Shown here one piece after another: positions 56,101 to 64,000 of a stretch of 64,000 nt of DNA (within the stretch, counting starts at the first letter, position 1; every line of letters starts with the position of its first letter). The notes beneath the pieces are model-generated. The model saw nothing but the letters and a program-made list of their open reading frames with translations, was not told where the DNA came from and made no database searches. This stretch comes from Aquimarina sp. AU58. Its GTDB lineage: Bacteria > Bacteroidota > Bacteroidia > Flavobacteriales > Flavobacteriaceae. Position numbers and translations under genes: made by a program. The DNA lies in contig NZ_OMPD01000013.1 of NCBI RefSeq assembly GCF_900312745.1, forward strand, positions 279,949 through 343,948, read 5' to 3'.

Positions 56101-59100
56101 GCGACCTACGAATATGAAATTACAGGAGGAACACCTCCAATAGCACCAATTACCGCAACGGGACAAACTGCTGCTACGATAGTGACAGGAGATGTTTTAC
56201 CAGGGGGAATTTATACCATAACGGTTACCGATGAAGCAACCCTTTGTGAAGCAACAACTACGGTGACAATTAATCAACCAGATGTAGTTGATTTTGATAT
56301 CGATCCGGTTGTTCAGGATTGTGCTGCAAACACCAATACTGTTTCAATTAGCAACCCTAGAGGTGGTAGTGGAACTGGATATACATATACTTTAAGTGAT
56401 TCAGGTGGTGTGTTAGTAGGACCTAGCAGACCAGCTAGTGATCCCTATTTAAATGTTCCTAATGGGACAGGATATCAACTTGTCGTTACAGACAGTAATA
56501 GTTGTGTTTCGGCAACACAAACTTTAGATATTAATCAATTACCACAATTAGATGCAAGTGTTAACACTAGTTCTGATTTCTGTTTAGATGATGGAACAGT
56601 GAGCTTTACTATCGATATTGATGGTACTGATTCTGGTACCCCAGATTATACATATAACGTAACCAGAAGTGGCGTGGTAGTAATACCAGATACCAATGTT
56701 GGAGCATTAACTACGTTCACGACAACTCCTGCATTAACTTTACCAGGAGATTATGTAATAACCGTTACAGATAGTAATGGTTGTCCGGTAGTATTACCAA
56801 CGCAAACTATTGCACCAGCAGTAGAATTGGTAGTTACTCAAGTTGCAGATAATACTTGTAATGCTCTAGGTAATCCAGTTCCTGCAGAATTTTCATTTGT
56901 GGTTAATGGAGGGTATACCCCTTACGATATAGCAGTTTCTATAGATGGTGCCGCATTTGCAGATCACTTAACTAATGCTACGGCGCCATTTGCAAATTAT
57001 ACAAATGGTACCGCAGGATCGTATGTGTTTAGAGTGACCGATGATAGAGGGTGCACCTTTACAACAGCACCATTTACAGTTACAGACCCTGCAGCGATTA
57101 ATATTAATGCACCAACAGTGAATTTAGACTGTGATGGGGATACAGGAACAGCGGTAATTGAAGTTACTGGTACAGAAGGCCCTTATGAAATTGATTTCCA
57201 AAATACAGGGACCTTTGTTACCATAATAGGTACTGAGATTACTTTCCCGAATTTGGGAGAAGCTATTTATCCATTTACTGTTAGAAGTAATCGTGGATGT
57301 ACTGATACAGATACAGTAGAAATTACTACACCAGACCCTATTACCGAGGTAAGCAGAGTGGAGACACCGGTTACTTGTGGAGGTTCAGGGACTGTTACCG
57401 ATTTAGGAGCTATTGATTTTGAAATAGCTGGTGGTACAGCAGATTATACTTATACTTTGGTTACTGCAGCGAATTTTGCAGTTAGACCATTGGTGCCAGC
57501 TGCAACAGCGGCTACAACTCCAAACCCAAACCCTGTGCCTACAGGAACTACTATAAGATTTGAAGGCTTAGACTTTGGTCAATATTTTATTTTTGTAACC
57601 GATGCGAATGGATGTACAGATAATGCTCCTTTTGGACCGTTTAACATCTTTTCTCCACCGAATGACTTAGTACAGAACATTACGGTTTCTGCAACATGTC
57701 CGGGGGGAGTAACGTTTGAAATCGATGTACAAGGAGGTTCGGGAGTTAGTAGTCCACCAACAAATCCACCACCTGGATTTGATATTAGAATTGTTGGAGA
57801 GCCATCTCCAGGTCTTGGAGATTTTGTGCCACTAGATGATAGTGTTGGAGGACCAACAGCAGTTGATGCAAATACACCAATAAGAGATCATACCTATAGT
57901 GGTTTAGATTTTAACAGAACCTATATTTTAGAAGTAAGAGATAATGCAACAGGATGTTTATACCAAGAAATGGTTCCTCCTGAATCCCCACCATCAGAAC
58001 CGAGTATTATAAATGATGTGGTTACAGATGTAAGTTGTAATGAAACACCGGCTTTAGATGATGGTAGCGTTACATTTGATGTTTCTGCATATGATCCTAC
58101 GGTAACAGAAATATCCTGGGAAGTGTTTAATGCCTTTACTAATGTAAGCTTAGGGGCTGCATATACAGGCTCTGATAATACTACTCCAAGTCCGGCAGTA
58201 CCAAATGTTCCGGTTACAATTAACAATATACCACCTGGTCAATATTATGTAACTATACGAGAAGTTGATGGTACGCAATGTCCAACTAGATATGATTTTA
58301 CAATTGATCTTCCAGATCCGTTAACATCAGTAGCGACAAATCAAACTCCAGCCAATGGTTGTGGTACCAATGCACAGGTTATTATGGATACCGATGGAGG
58401 TACACCATTTGCAATTCCTCCAACAGCCGATGGATATCGATATGCATTAATAGCCGATGATGGTTTTGGAGCTCCGGTTACTACACCAGCGTTGTTAGCA
58501 GATTTCCCATTGACTAGTAATGTCATTGATTTGGGTAATAATGATACAGAGGTACAACATATATTTGTTATAGATGATAATGGGTGTACTTTTGGACCAG
58601 TTACTGTTACAACAGTAGCGAATCCGCTTCCTACAATAGTTTCAGCTAGCTTTATAGATGATTGTGCTTATGACAATAGTAACGTTATACGAATTGAAGC
58701 TAGTGGGTTAGGAACATTAACATATCAGCTTGATGGTGGTACTGCGGTTGTTGGAAGTATTAATAACAATAACCATGAATTTACAGTTTCAACACCAGGA
58801 ACATATACTATTGGAGTTACCGATCAAACAGGTTGTACGGTAACTACTCCTGTAGATGTGTATGGACCATTACAGATTAGCGCTGCATTTACAGTAGCAC
58901 CTGATTGTACGAATGCAACAGGAACAATTACAACGACGATAACGGGAGTAGTACAAGGAACGGAAACATTTGATTTGCTTGACGGTACTGGTACTCCAGT
59001 AGTTGGCAATACGAGTGGTGATGTTAATGGTACATACAATCTTGTGGCTCCTGGAACATATATAGTTCGAGTTACAGATGATGGAAGAGGGACAGCACCA

Positions 59101-62100
59101 GGTTGTTCTTTTGATAGCTTACCAATAAGTATAGAAGCTCCAACAACACCAGTGTTAGTTCCAGAAACGACATTTGTAACGTGTGCCGGAGATACTGATG
59201 GTGTAGTTACTGCTGCATTAACACCAGCATCTATAGATCCGGATCCAACAGTAATCTATGAATATAGAATTACAGCTACTACGTCAATACCACCAATCGC
59301 AGTACCAACTGCATACCAGACAAGTCCAATATTTTCAGGTTTAAATAATGGAACATATACAGTAGAGGTAAGGGTGACCAAGCCTAATGGAGCACTAAAT
59401 GTATTCTGTTTTGATACAGATGATTATATCATAAATGATCCTACTGCTGTAAATGCAACTATTTCGAGTACGCCATACGGTTGTACAGGGACAACAGAAA
59501 ATTTCCCTGTAATTACTATAGATAATATTGCTGGAGGAACAGGACCTGATTATACTATTTCTTATACTGTAGATGGAACCCCTGTGGTAGCATCTCCAGT
59601 TGACCCTACTACCTTAGATACGGACCCAGCAGCTGGGATTCAGATTGTGGCTAGTGTAGCAGGAGATTATGTATTTACCATTTATGACAGTAATAATTGC
59701 CCTACTGTACAACCTACAGAAACAATACCTGCTTTCCCAGTAATGACTAATCCAATAGTTACTCAAGTATCACCTATTAATTGTGATACAGCAGAACTTG
59801 TAACGGTTTCGGTAGATAGAAGTACTACTCCTGCTAATATTAATGGGTATCGTTTTGATTTACTAGGAGATGCGCAGACTCAGACAATACTAGAAGATGC
59901 CTCCGGAACACACACAAGTGGAAATTTCAGTTTAACTGCACCAGGAACTTATGTGTTTAGAATTACGGATCTTGATACAGGGTGTTCTATTGATACAGCA
60001 CCCTATACTGTAGCTACGTTCAACGAAATTGAAGCAAATGCAGCTGTAGCTACTCATGTTCTTTGTAACGGTGCATCGACAGGAGAGCTTAACTTAAATG
60101 TGTTAAATTATACAGGAGAATTTAATTTTATTGTAAGAAATACAGTAACAGCGCTTCCAGAAACGACAGGTAATGTAGCAACAGGATTTACGAACCCTGT
60201 ACTTATTGGGTTACCAGCAAATGGATTGCCAGCAGGAAACTATGTGGTAGAAATAGAAGCTCTTGATGCTCCTTTCTGCGATGTTATAACTGATGCTGTG
60301 ACAATAACACAACCAGAACAATTAAGACTGGCGATTCCTGAGAATATCAATGCGAATTGTAATGAAGATGCCAGAGTAACGGTATCTGTAACAGGAGGAA
60401 CAGGACCATATACCTTTAGAGCAGATGACGATGGTGTTGCTCCGTTTTTATTCGAAACCACGACAGCGAATACTACTGAAACATTCTTGTTGCCAGCAAC
60501 TATTGCCGGTACAACATATGTTATTAGTGCAATAGATAATAATTCTTGTACATCAACACCAGTATCGATCAATGAAACTGTGTTTAGAACACCAGACCCA
60601 ACGGTAGACTCGGTAACATGGACAGATTCTTGTGTATTTGATGATAACTATACCATTCGAGTAGTGGGTACAAGTAATGTACCTGTAGTAGCTCCGGCTA
60701 CCAATGCCCTTACTTTTGAAATAGGGCCTGTGGGTAGCGGACAAGTAGCAGGAAATGTAAATGGTACTACCCATGACTTTACCGTTACTACACCAGGAAC
60801 ATACACAGTTAGAGTATATGACGAAAATGGTTGTGTATCTACAGATGAAACAGTAGTTATTGTTTCAGAATTATCAGTAAGTGCTGATTTCACCGGAAGC
60901 CCTGTATGTAGAAGTGATGTAAACGGAGTGATTACTGCTACGGTAACAGGAGGTTCTGACTTTGTTGCTAACCCAGCTAACTTTATATTTACATTAACAG
61001 GTACAAATAGTGGAGGATTACCAATTGTACCAGTTGTTCAAATAGGTGCAGGCGGGAATGTATTTACTAACGTTACTGCAGGATCTTACACCGTAAGCGT
61101 TACTGACAGTAATGTACTTCCTGCAACTGGTTCAGGGTGTACGGCAAGTGATACAGTTGACCTTCCAATTCCAGTAGATCCAATACCAACTGCAACTCCT
61201 ACTGGTGTTTCTTGTGTTGGAGCCAGTGATGGAAGTGTTATTATAGCATTACAAGCAGGTACCGATACAGAAGGTCCATACTCATACCAATTATATGAGA
61301 ATAATGGAGGAACATTGGCAATAACTGGAGCTGCTATAGGAGCTCCTCAGATAGATAACCCTACATTTACTGGGTTATCGTTTAATGCATTGGCTGCTCC
61401 TCACCCAACTGCAGGAGAGTACTTGGTAGAGGTAACTTCAGCAAGAGGATGTTCTGCTTTAGTTGCTTTTGTAATACCAAATGCTTCACAGGTAACTGCA
61501 AGTTCAAGTCAAACCCCATATACGTGTACGGGAACCACAGAGAATTTCCCCGATATTATAGTAACAATACTAGATGGAACACCACCATACAGTGTAACAT
61601 ATACATCTCCCTTAGGAACCGTAGTAACTGACTTGAATATAACTGATGCTGATGGAGGTACAGCAGGAGTACAATATATATTTACAGGTGATGAAGTAGG
61701 TAATTATGTAATTACAGTTACCGATAGTAATGGTTGTAATATACCAACACCTCCTGGCCCTACTATTACAGAGACTATAAATCCGCTTCCTATAATGACT
61801 AACCCGTTAGTTAATCAAGTTGCGGCTATTACCTGTAATGCTCCTAATGCAGAGCTGGTAACGGTTTCGGTAGATAGAATTACTACTCCTGCTAATCTTA
61901 GTGGATATAGTTTTGATTTACTACCTGTTGGAGGACCAGAGGTACAAACGATTGTAGAAGATGCCTCTGGAACACACACAAGTGGAAACTTCAGCTTGAC
62001 AACACCAGGAACTTATGTGTTTAGGATTACCGATCTTGATACAGGATGTTTTATTGATACAGCACCTTATACTGTAGCTCCATTTGACACTATTGATGCT

Positions 62101-64000
62101 GCAATTACTTTAGGTAATGATATTACATGTTTCAATACGCTTCCACCAGATGGGTCAGTAAACTTAATTGTGACAGGATATATAGGTCCATATACCTATG
62201 ATGCTACCAATACTACTACGACTACTGTTGTTAGTGGAGGAGGTAATACCATTACAGATCCGGCTACAGGGCTTAATATCCCAGGATTAGAAGCAGGTAA
62301 TATAGTGGTTACTGTAACCGCTACGAATGCACCGTTCTGTGATGCTGATTCAAATATAGTTGCCATTACTCAGCCACCAGTTATTAATCTTACTATAAAT
62401 CAAATACAAGACGAAACCTGTAATCCAGGTGATGATGCCACAATAGAGGCAGTTGCCGGTGGAGGTACTGGAGCGTTACAATACCAGTTAGAAGATACAG
62501 GAGGAGCACCAATAGTACCATTTGGCAGTGATCCAAGATTTGGAGGTTTCTTATTGGATGCTGGCGCTGCACCCGCAGGAATAGATTATGTAGTAAGAGT
62601 TAGAGATGCCAGAGGTTGTGAGGTAACAGATACTATTAATATCCAACCACCGACACCTTTAGGATTAAATGCAATTGCACCAACGCTATTAGCTTGTTCT
62701 GATAGTGAGGATGGTACAATTACTGCTATTGCTACAGATGGCCAGGGACCAGGAACATATCTCTTTATGTTAACATTCCCTGATGGTTCACAATCTGGAG
62801 CGATTGCAAGTACTACAGATCGTTATGTATGGAATAATCTAAAACCAGGAAACTATATTGTTACAGTTACAGATAACTTAGCGTGTGAAATTGCTCAAGA
62901 CCCTGTAATTATCAATGCTCCACCAGCTGTGACGATAGATGTGGTTCAAGGACCTATAAGTTGTCGTGGTGCTAGTCCTAACCCGATAACGGTTACTGCA
63001 GGAGGAGGAACTCCTGGCGGATATGAATTTAGTAGTGATGGTACTACCTTTGTTGCTGGTAATCTAACTCCTACCACCCATGAATTTACTTTACTTGCGG
63101 GAGATTATAATTTCTATGTTAGAGATATAAATGGATGTGTTTCTCCGGCATCTAATACGATACCAGTACGAGATCCTGTTCCACTAACCACAATCCTGGA
63201 CTTAAGTAATACGTCTATTGTTTGTTTTGGTGAGCCAACAGGTTCTATTGATGCAAGTGTTACCGGAGGAATAGGAAATTATAGGTACAGGGTTGAAGGA
63301 ACGGATTATTTAGGTAATCCAGTATTTCTGCCAGGTCCTGGTCCTACTGATACTCAAGACACCAGTTTCTTTGGAGACTTGTTAGCAAGTACTGGGAATT
63401 ATGAATATATTGTTACTAGTACGGCTATTCCCGTAAATCCATTAACAAGTTGTGATGAGGTTCGTGTACCTTTTCAAATAAGTCAACCAGCAGAGTTTAT
63501 AGCACAAGCATTTGCAACGCCTATTTCTTGTAATGGAGAGACCGATGGTACTATACGAGTAACTGCTGTTGGAGGTACTGCACAATATTACTTCTCGTTA
63601 TATAATAGCGCAGGTAATGCAGTATTTACCTTTATTGAAGATGAATCTGAAAATCCGGATAATGAACATACGTTTACAGATTTACCGGCAGACACCTATC
63701 GAGTAGAAGTAGAAGATGATAACGGTTGTCCAAGAACTATTCTTGATATTCAGATTATAGAACCGGCACCAATTTTGGCTACTGTAAATGCTACAACTCC
63801 AGAGGATTGTGCGGGAGATATGAATGGTACAGCTACCTTATCTATCACAGGAGGATTACCACCGGCAAATCCTGCAGATCCTAGTTATTTCTGGAGTATC
63901 GATGGGGTAACTTATCAAGCTGTTACCGATCCTGCGAATTTGTTTATAGATAATCTGCCAGGAGGTACAACTACAGTATTTATTAGAGATTCTCAAAACA
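50152..64000 (+). CDS. Giant SprB-like repeat surface adhesin, partial (C-terminus beyond right edge)
   Basis: The frame is open from ATG 50152 (also 50155, 50185) to the window edge, over 4,600 codons. A signal peptide (MKLRLKSAIVLVFLMIGI, ending ISAQ) is followed by an N-terminal domain with AYAGLYWSASY, YADVTTLIQG and GGWVLVVAYEDP (about 40-410). A DUF11-type domain comes next (about 420-560: LTVTKRVLDNNGIDITGD). Then many ~85-110-residue SprB-type modules appear with the pattern TCNGDTDGTIEVTV...GPFTY...G-TYTVTVTD-x-N-GC. SprB of Flavobacterium is a T9SS-exported gliding adhesin of similar build. The end is not in view, so a type B CTD can only be predicted. It follows the SprF-SPOR gene by 15 bp. 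Confidence 0.87.
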   Translation, partial: MMTKYPNTPRLMKLRLKSAIVLVFLMIGIQQISAQVPFTEVPNSTLRINGELKIIGNAIVGLNQSGFTPNDEYNGNASNNQKFFGYIDIDGDPTTFSSSSADLQLTSGCERVAYAGLYWSASYFTQMTSSGNNVQYTGLPFPDNRPDFRTIKIRPPGGGGYVTIPPTQTQVIYDGYRNTATNPSNAAVLDIPYVCYADVTTLIQGLANANGTYTVADMRASTGFSGFNSNGISGGWVLVVAYEDPTLSAKFISTRQGYLNNQPCDPANPGCLKNFTYSGFQTLPAPLPVRARYSIATLEGDRPFAGDVFQILRPDGVRQNIFTTPANPNGNFFDSSISVDGSYGNAAVAPIPGDPPIREPHSRNTLGFDADIFDIPNPGNSVIPNTPSGSTASATFFTTSTGDAYSVFFNSFQVEIIEPELTVTKRVLDNNGIDITGDPVNFADQLFYELTIENQGNEDITAASIRDVLPDNVDFTLGTITTSNPGIVATPNGTNRQIDITIADPLIVRNGGVHTVRFGVSVVATCADLRDACSNQINNIAISTYTGVESGITRTGEQSILDQDACGSDIVGSSNVLINDGICFTTAQPAFICTGSLTLTAGAGFSSYEWVNASSPGVVIGTNRDLVVTAAGTYIVTETGAPGCQDAQQTFNVDAFNTVVNPVVDIANNLGSNPNVNGNIRTCPITGDPLPEIFLCGAGTTLTIPTPGNTLGFPVGTTVQWQLLDPMDCPAVPRDPNCPTTDSGCDGDWQTLSTDINSFTISQAGEYRINATFDSNCTIPFYFNVFQNNFDPDLTVIRQIICGTPGTIRVQNSSLQYEYQLITPITNTVIGYQASAEFTGLTEVGTYTVNVRQVGGLPTACVFQETIFLDELDATETVTPTSPTCPGDQGQIEITVTDSQINYTYIINSTTTAFNDTEGPTTVPNHTFIGLNPDTYNVQVLSADGSCSEPFTITINDPAAFSATIRLVEDLHCNPNYQPDISLPDYDNDPEIAIYEVTVTGGSGNFAFNNQADFLGTALAPITATTYQFRATSAGNYPVFVNDLDNNCTIAAGSVDVSPYTAITATATPINPACNADNGSIQVTIGAGSTGPFTYILDQGTASEVTIGPTVNTTETFNNVDPSVSHTVTVQDGFGCDFTVTPDVTFTTPASITATINDDFRLLSCTATPGAQAQVTAINGGSGTYEWSLNPAGPFTAVGAIPFEIDFATDGSYTLYIRNQATDDCLTPFPITIDPILEVDSVTITPGDQNCSNQTVDVVVSASPALTLPAFYEYSITPDPATGTGATGTTAFSTTAAYTFTNGVLYTVTARRSDNQCINTESFTGTTVPEVQITSATETNAVTCFGGADGEFSFTVGNSAAFTYTITGGTTAVIPGGGVGGTPVVIGPVGIGTYTITVTDTSLPSGNCTATTTVDITGPPSQLTLSATSQSSNCSATTGTITATAGGGNGNHQFELRNAANVVVVGYPNTNNIFTGLAPGNYTVFVRDGNSNAACQISTPVTVGQFSAPVIDAISGGDVCVDTDPATQWIEITPDATTPAVGPFEYDLTGPINLNNVAVTFLAPPNDDTFEIPNLIAGSYTVVVRNTTTNCVSNVENFTINPELTITATLTQDIDCNNPEATIEFTAADGSGVYTQFDLYAAGSLGTPIAGGSNIASPFTSAILVPGDYVVGVVDNAGCTAFSNTVTVTPFDVVTATLVPTNPTCNGDTDGTIEVTVTAGQGPFTYVLDGNVATQIGPTGDTTVTFNNVDDGAHTVTITDGSGGAPPCTFDFNTTLTDPAVLTPTIIIGRELSCVAPTDAIIRITGIVGGSGSWAYSLNPASGYTNIAGFPVDIPITTAGTYTVFVANQGTPETCAVQTDITIEPVTRVTDLDFAQTAVQCPALTSNVTLTPTISGTGTVVEYEITAPAPVGPQASNLFNNLAPGTYTFLARTDDGCEYTENYVIEDIDQIVVNATPVNEPTCNGDSDGELSFTVTGIDIPATATYEYEITGGTPPIAPITATGQTAATIVTGDVLPGGIYTITVTDEATLCEATTTVTINQPDVVDFDIDPVVQDCAANTNTVSISNPRGGSGTGYTYTLSDSGGVLVGPSRPASDPYLNVPNGTGYQLVVTDSNSCVSATQTLDINQLPQLDASVNTSSDFCLDDGTVSFTIDIDGTDSGTPDYTYNVTRSGVVVIPDTNVGALTTFTTTPALTLPGDYVITVTDSNGCPVVLPTQTIAPAVELVVTQVADNTCNALGNPVPAEFSFVVNGGYTPYDIAVSIDGAAFADHLTNATAPFANYTNGTAGSYVFRVTDDRGCTFTTAPFTVTDPAAININAPTVNLDCDGDTGTAVIEVTGTEGPYEIDFQNTGTFVTIIGTEITFPNLGEAIYPFTVRSNRGCTDTDTVEITTPDPITEVSRVETPVTCGGSGTVTDLGAIDFEIAGGTADYTYTLVTAANFAVRPLVPAATAATTPNPNPVPTGTTIRFEGLDFGQYFIFVTDANGCTDNAPFGPFNIFSPPNDLVQNITVSATCPGGVTFEIDVQGGSGVSSPPTNPPPGFDIRIVGEPSPGLGDFVPLDDSVGGPTAVDANTPIRDHTYSGLDFNRTYILEVRDNATGCLYQEMVPPESPPSEPSIINDVVTDVSCNETPALDDGSVTFDVSAYDPTVTEISWEVFNAFTNVSLGAAYTGSDNTTPSPAVPNVPVTINNIPPGQYYVTIREVDGTQCPTRYDFTIDLPDPLTSVATNQTPANGCGTNAQVIMDTDGGTPFAIPPTADGYRYALIADDGFGAPVTTPALLADFPLTSNVIDLGNNDTEVQHIFVIDDNGCTFGPVTVTTVANPLPTIVSASFIDDCAYDNSNVIRIEASGLGTLTYQLDGGTAVVGSINNNNHEFTVSTPGTYTIGVTDQTGCTVTTPVDVYGPLQISAAFTVAPDCTNATGTITTTITGVVQGTETFDLLDGTGTPVVGNTSGDVNGTYNLVAPGTYIVRVTDDGRGTAPGCSFDSLPISIEAPTTPVLVPETTFVTCAGDTDGVVTAALTPASIDPDPTVIYEYRITATTSIPPIAVPTAYQTSPIFSGLNNGTYTVEVRVTKPNGALNVFCFDTDDYIINDPTAVNATISSTPYGCTGTTENFPVITIDNIAGGTGPDYTISYTVDGTPVVASPVDPTTLDTDPAAGIQIVASVAGDYVFTIYDSNNCPTVQPTETIPAFPVMTNPIVTQVSPINCDTAELVTVSVDRSTTPANINGYRFDLLGDAQTQTILEDASGTHTSGNFSLTAPGTYVFRITDLDTGCSIDTAPYTVATFNEIEANAAVATHVLCNGASTGELNLNVLNYTGEFNFIVRNTVTALPETTGNVATGFTNPVLIGLPANGLPAGNYVVEIEALDAPFCDVITDAVTITQPEQLRLAIPENINANCNEDARVTVSVTGGTGPYTFRADDDGVAPFLFETTTANTTETFLLPATIAGTTYVISAIDNNSCTSTPVSINETVFRTPDPTVDSVTWTDSCVFDDNYTIRVVGTSNVPVVAPATNALTFEIGPVGSGQVAGNVNGTTHDFTVTTPGTYTVRVYDENGCVSTDETVVIVSELSVSADFTGSPVCRSDVNGVITATVTGGSDFVANPANFIFTLTGTNSGGLPIVPVVQIGAGGNVFTNVTAGSYTVSVTDSNVLPATGSGCTASDTVDLPIPVDPIPTATPTGVSCVGASDGSVIIALQAGTDTEGPYSYQLYENNGGTLAITGAAIGAPQIDNPTFTGLSFNALAAPHPTAGEYLVEVTSARGCSALVAFVIPNASQVTASSSQTPYTCTGTTENFPDIIVTILDGTPPYSVTYTSPLGTVVTDLNITDADGGTAGVQYIFTGDEVGNYVITVTDSNGCNIPTPPGPTITETINPLPIMTNPLVNQVAAITCNAPNAELVTVSVDRITTPANLSGYSFDLLPVGGPEVQTIVEDASGTHTSGNFSLTTPGTYVFRITDLDTGCFIDTAPYTVAPFDTIDAAITLGNDITCFNTLPPDGSVNLIVTGYIGPYTYDATNTTTTTVVSGGGNTITDPATGLNIPGLEAGNIVVTVTATNAPFCDADSNIVAITQPPVINLTINQIQDETCNPGDDATIEAVAGGGTGALQYQLEDTGGAPIVPFGSDPRFGGFLLDAGAAPAGIDYVVRVRDARGCEVTDTINIQPPTPLGLNAIAPTLLACSDSEDGTITAIATDGQGPGTYLFMLTFPDGSQSGAIASTTDRYVWNNLKPGNYIVTVTDNLACEIAQDPVIINAPPAVTIDVVQGPISCRGASPNPITVTAGGGTPGGYEFSSDGTTFVAGNLTPTTHEFTLLAGDYNFYVRDINGCVSPASNTIPVRDPVPLTTILDLSNTSIVCFGEPTGSIDASVTGGIGNYRYRVEGTDYLGNPVFLPGPGPTDTQDTSFFGDLLASTGNYEYIVTSTAIPVNPLTSCDEVRVPFQISQPAEFIAQAFATPISCNGETDGTIRVTAVGGTAQYYFSLYNSAGNAVFTFIEDESENPDNEHTFTDLPADTYRVEVEDDNGCPRTILDIQIIEPAPILATVNATTPEDCAGDMNGTATLSITGGLPPANPADPSYFWSIDGVTYQAVTDPANLFIDNLPGGTTTVFIRDSQN

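Overview
The window reads as chromosomal DNA of an AT-rich marine-type Flavobacteriaceae (Bacteroidota). The evidence is TonB/carboxypeptidase-regulatory receptors, type IX secretion (T9SS) type B sorting domains, PorP/SprF proteins, the glutaminyl-tRNA synthetase/YqeY fusion, DUF4175-ybeY-mnmG synteny and TAnnTTTG-type -7 promoter elements. An Aquimarina-like genus is plausible, but this is inferred from protein style only.

Layout. 1-1858 (minus): the N-terminal part of a TonB-dependent receptor that runs off the left edge. 2.1-8.0 kb: a secreted EEP-family hydrolase, a small lipoprotein, a serine hydrolase next to a membrane-anchored XRE regulator, and a CPA-type cation/proton antiporter with an RCK domain. 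8.2-11.3 kb (plus): a TTG-started universal stress protein abutting a SulP anion transporter. 11.5-18.0 kb (plus): an MBL hydrolase, an S8 protease, an M1 aminopeptidase, rnpA and an S41 protease. 18.1-19.9 kb (minus): elaA-like GNAT, CDF metal exporter, rpiB. 19.9-20.4 kb: a 550-bp non-coding AT-rich stretch with hairpins and two DnaA-box-like sequences. 20.4-33.1 kb: housekeeping genes (rnr, tRNA-Cys, folB, glnS-yqeY, SPFH protein, gltX, alkB-like hydroxylase) and several small proteins, two of them under 60 residues.

33.2-41.7 kb (plus): DUF4175 protein, ybeY, mnmG, membrane protein, lipoprotein, methyltransferase, then OmpH/Skp-like lipoprotein. The ybeY-mnmG gap carries three perfect copies of a parS-type palindrome. 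A fourth near-perfect copy lies just after the gene following mnmG. This suggests the window lies in the origin-proximal, ParB-loaded part of the chromosome.

42.2-64.0 kb (plus): a surface-adhesin/T9SS locus. Two tandem type B CTD proteins share about 1.24 kb that appears identical. They are followed, 4 bp later, by a PorP/SprF-like barrel fused to a very long Ala/Glu/Arg repeat rod and two SPOR-like domains. After 15 bp comes a giant SprB-like repeat adhesin that is still open after more than 4,600 codons at the right edge. The order suggests a dedicated export and envelope-anchoring unit for the giant adhesin. The SprF-rod-SPOR fusion and the recently homogenised paralogue pair are the most unusual items.
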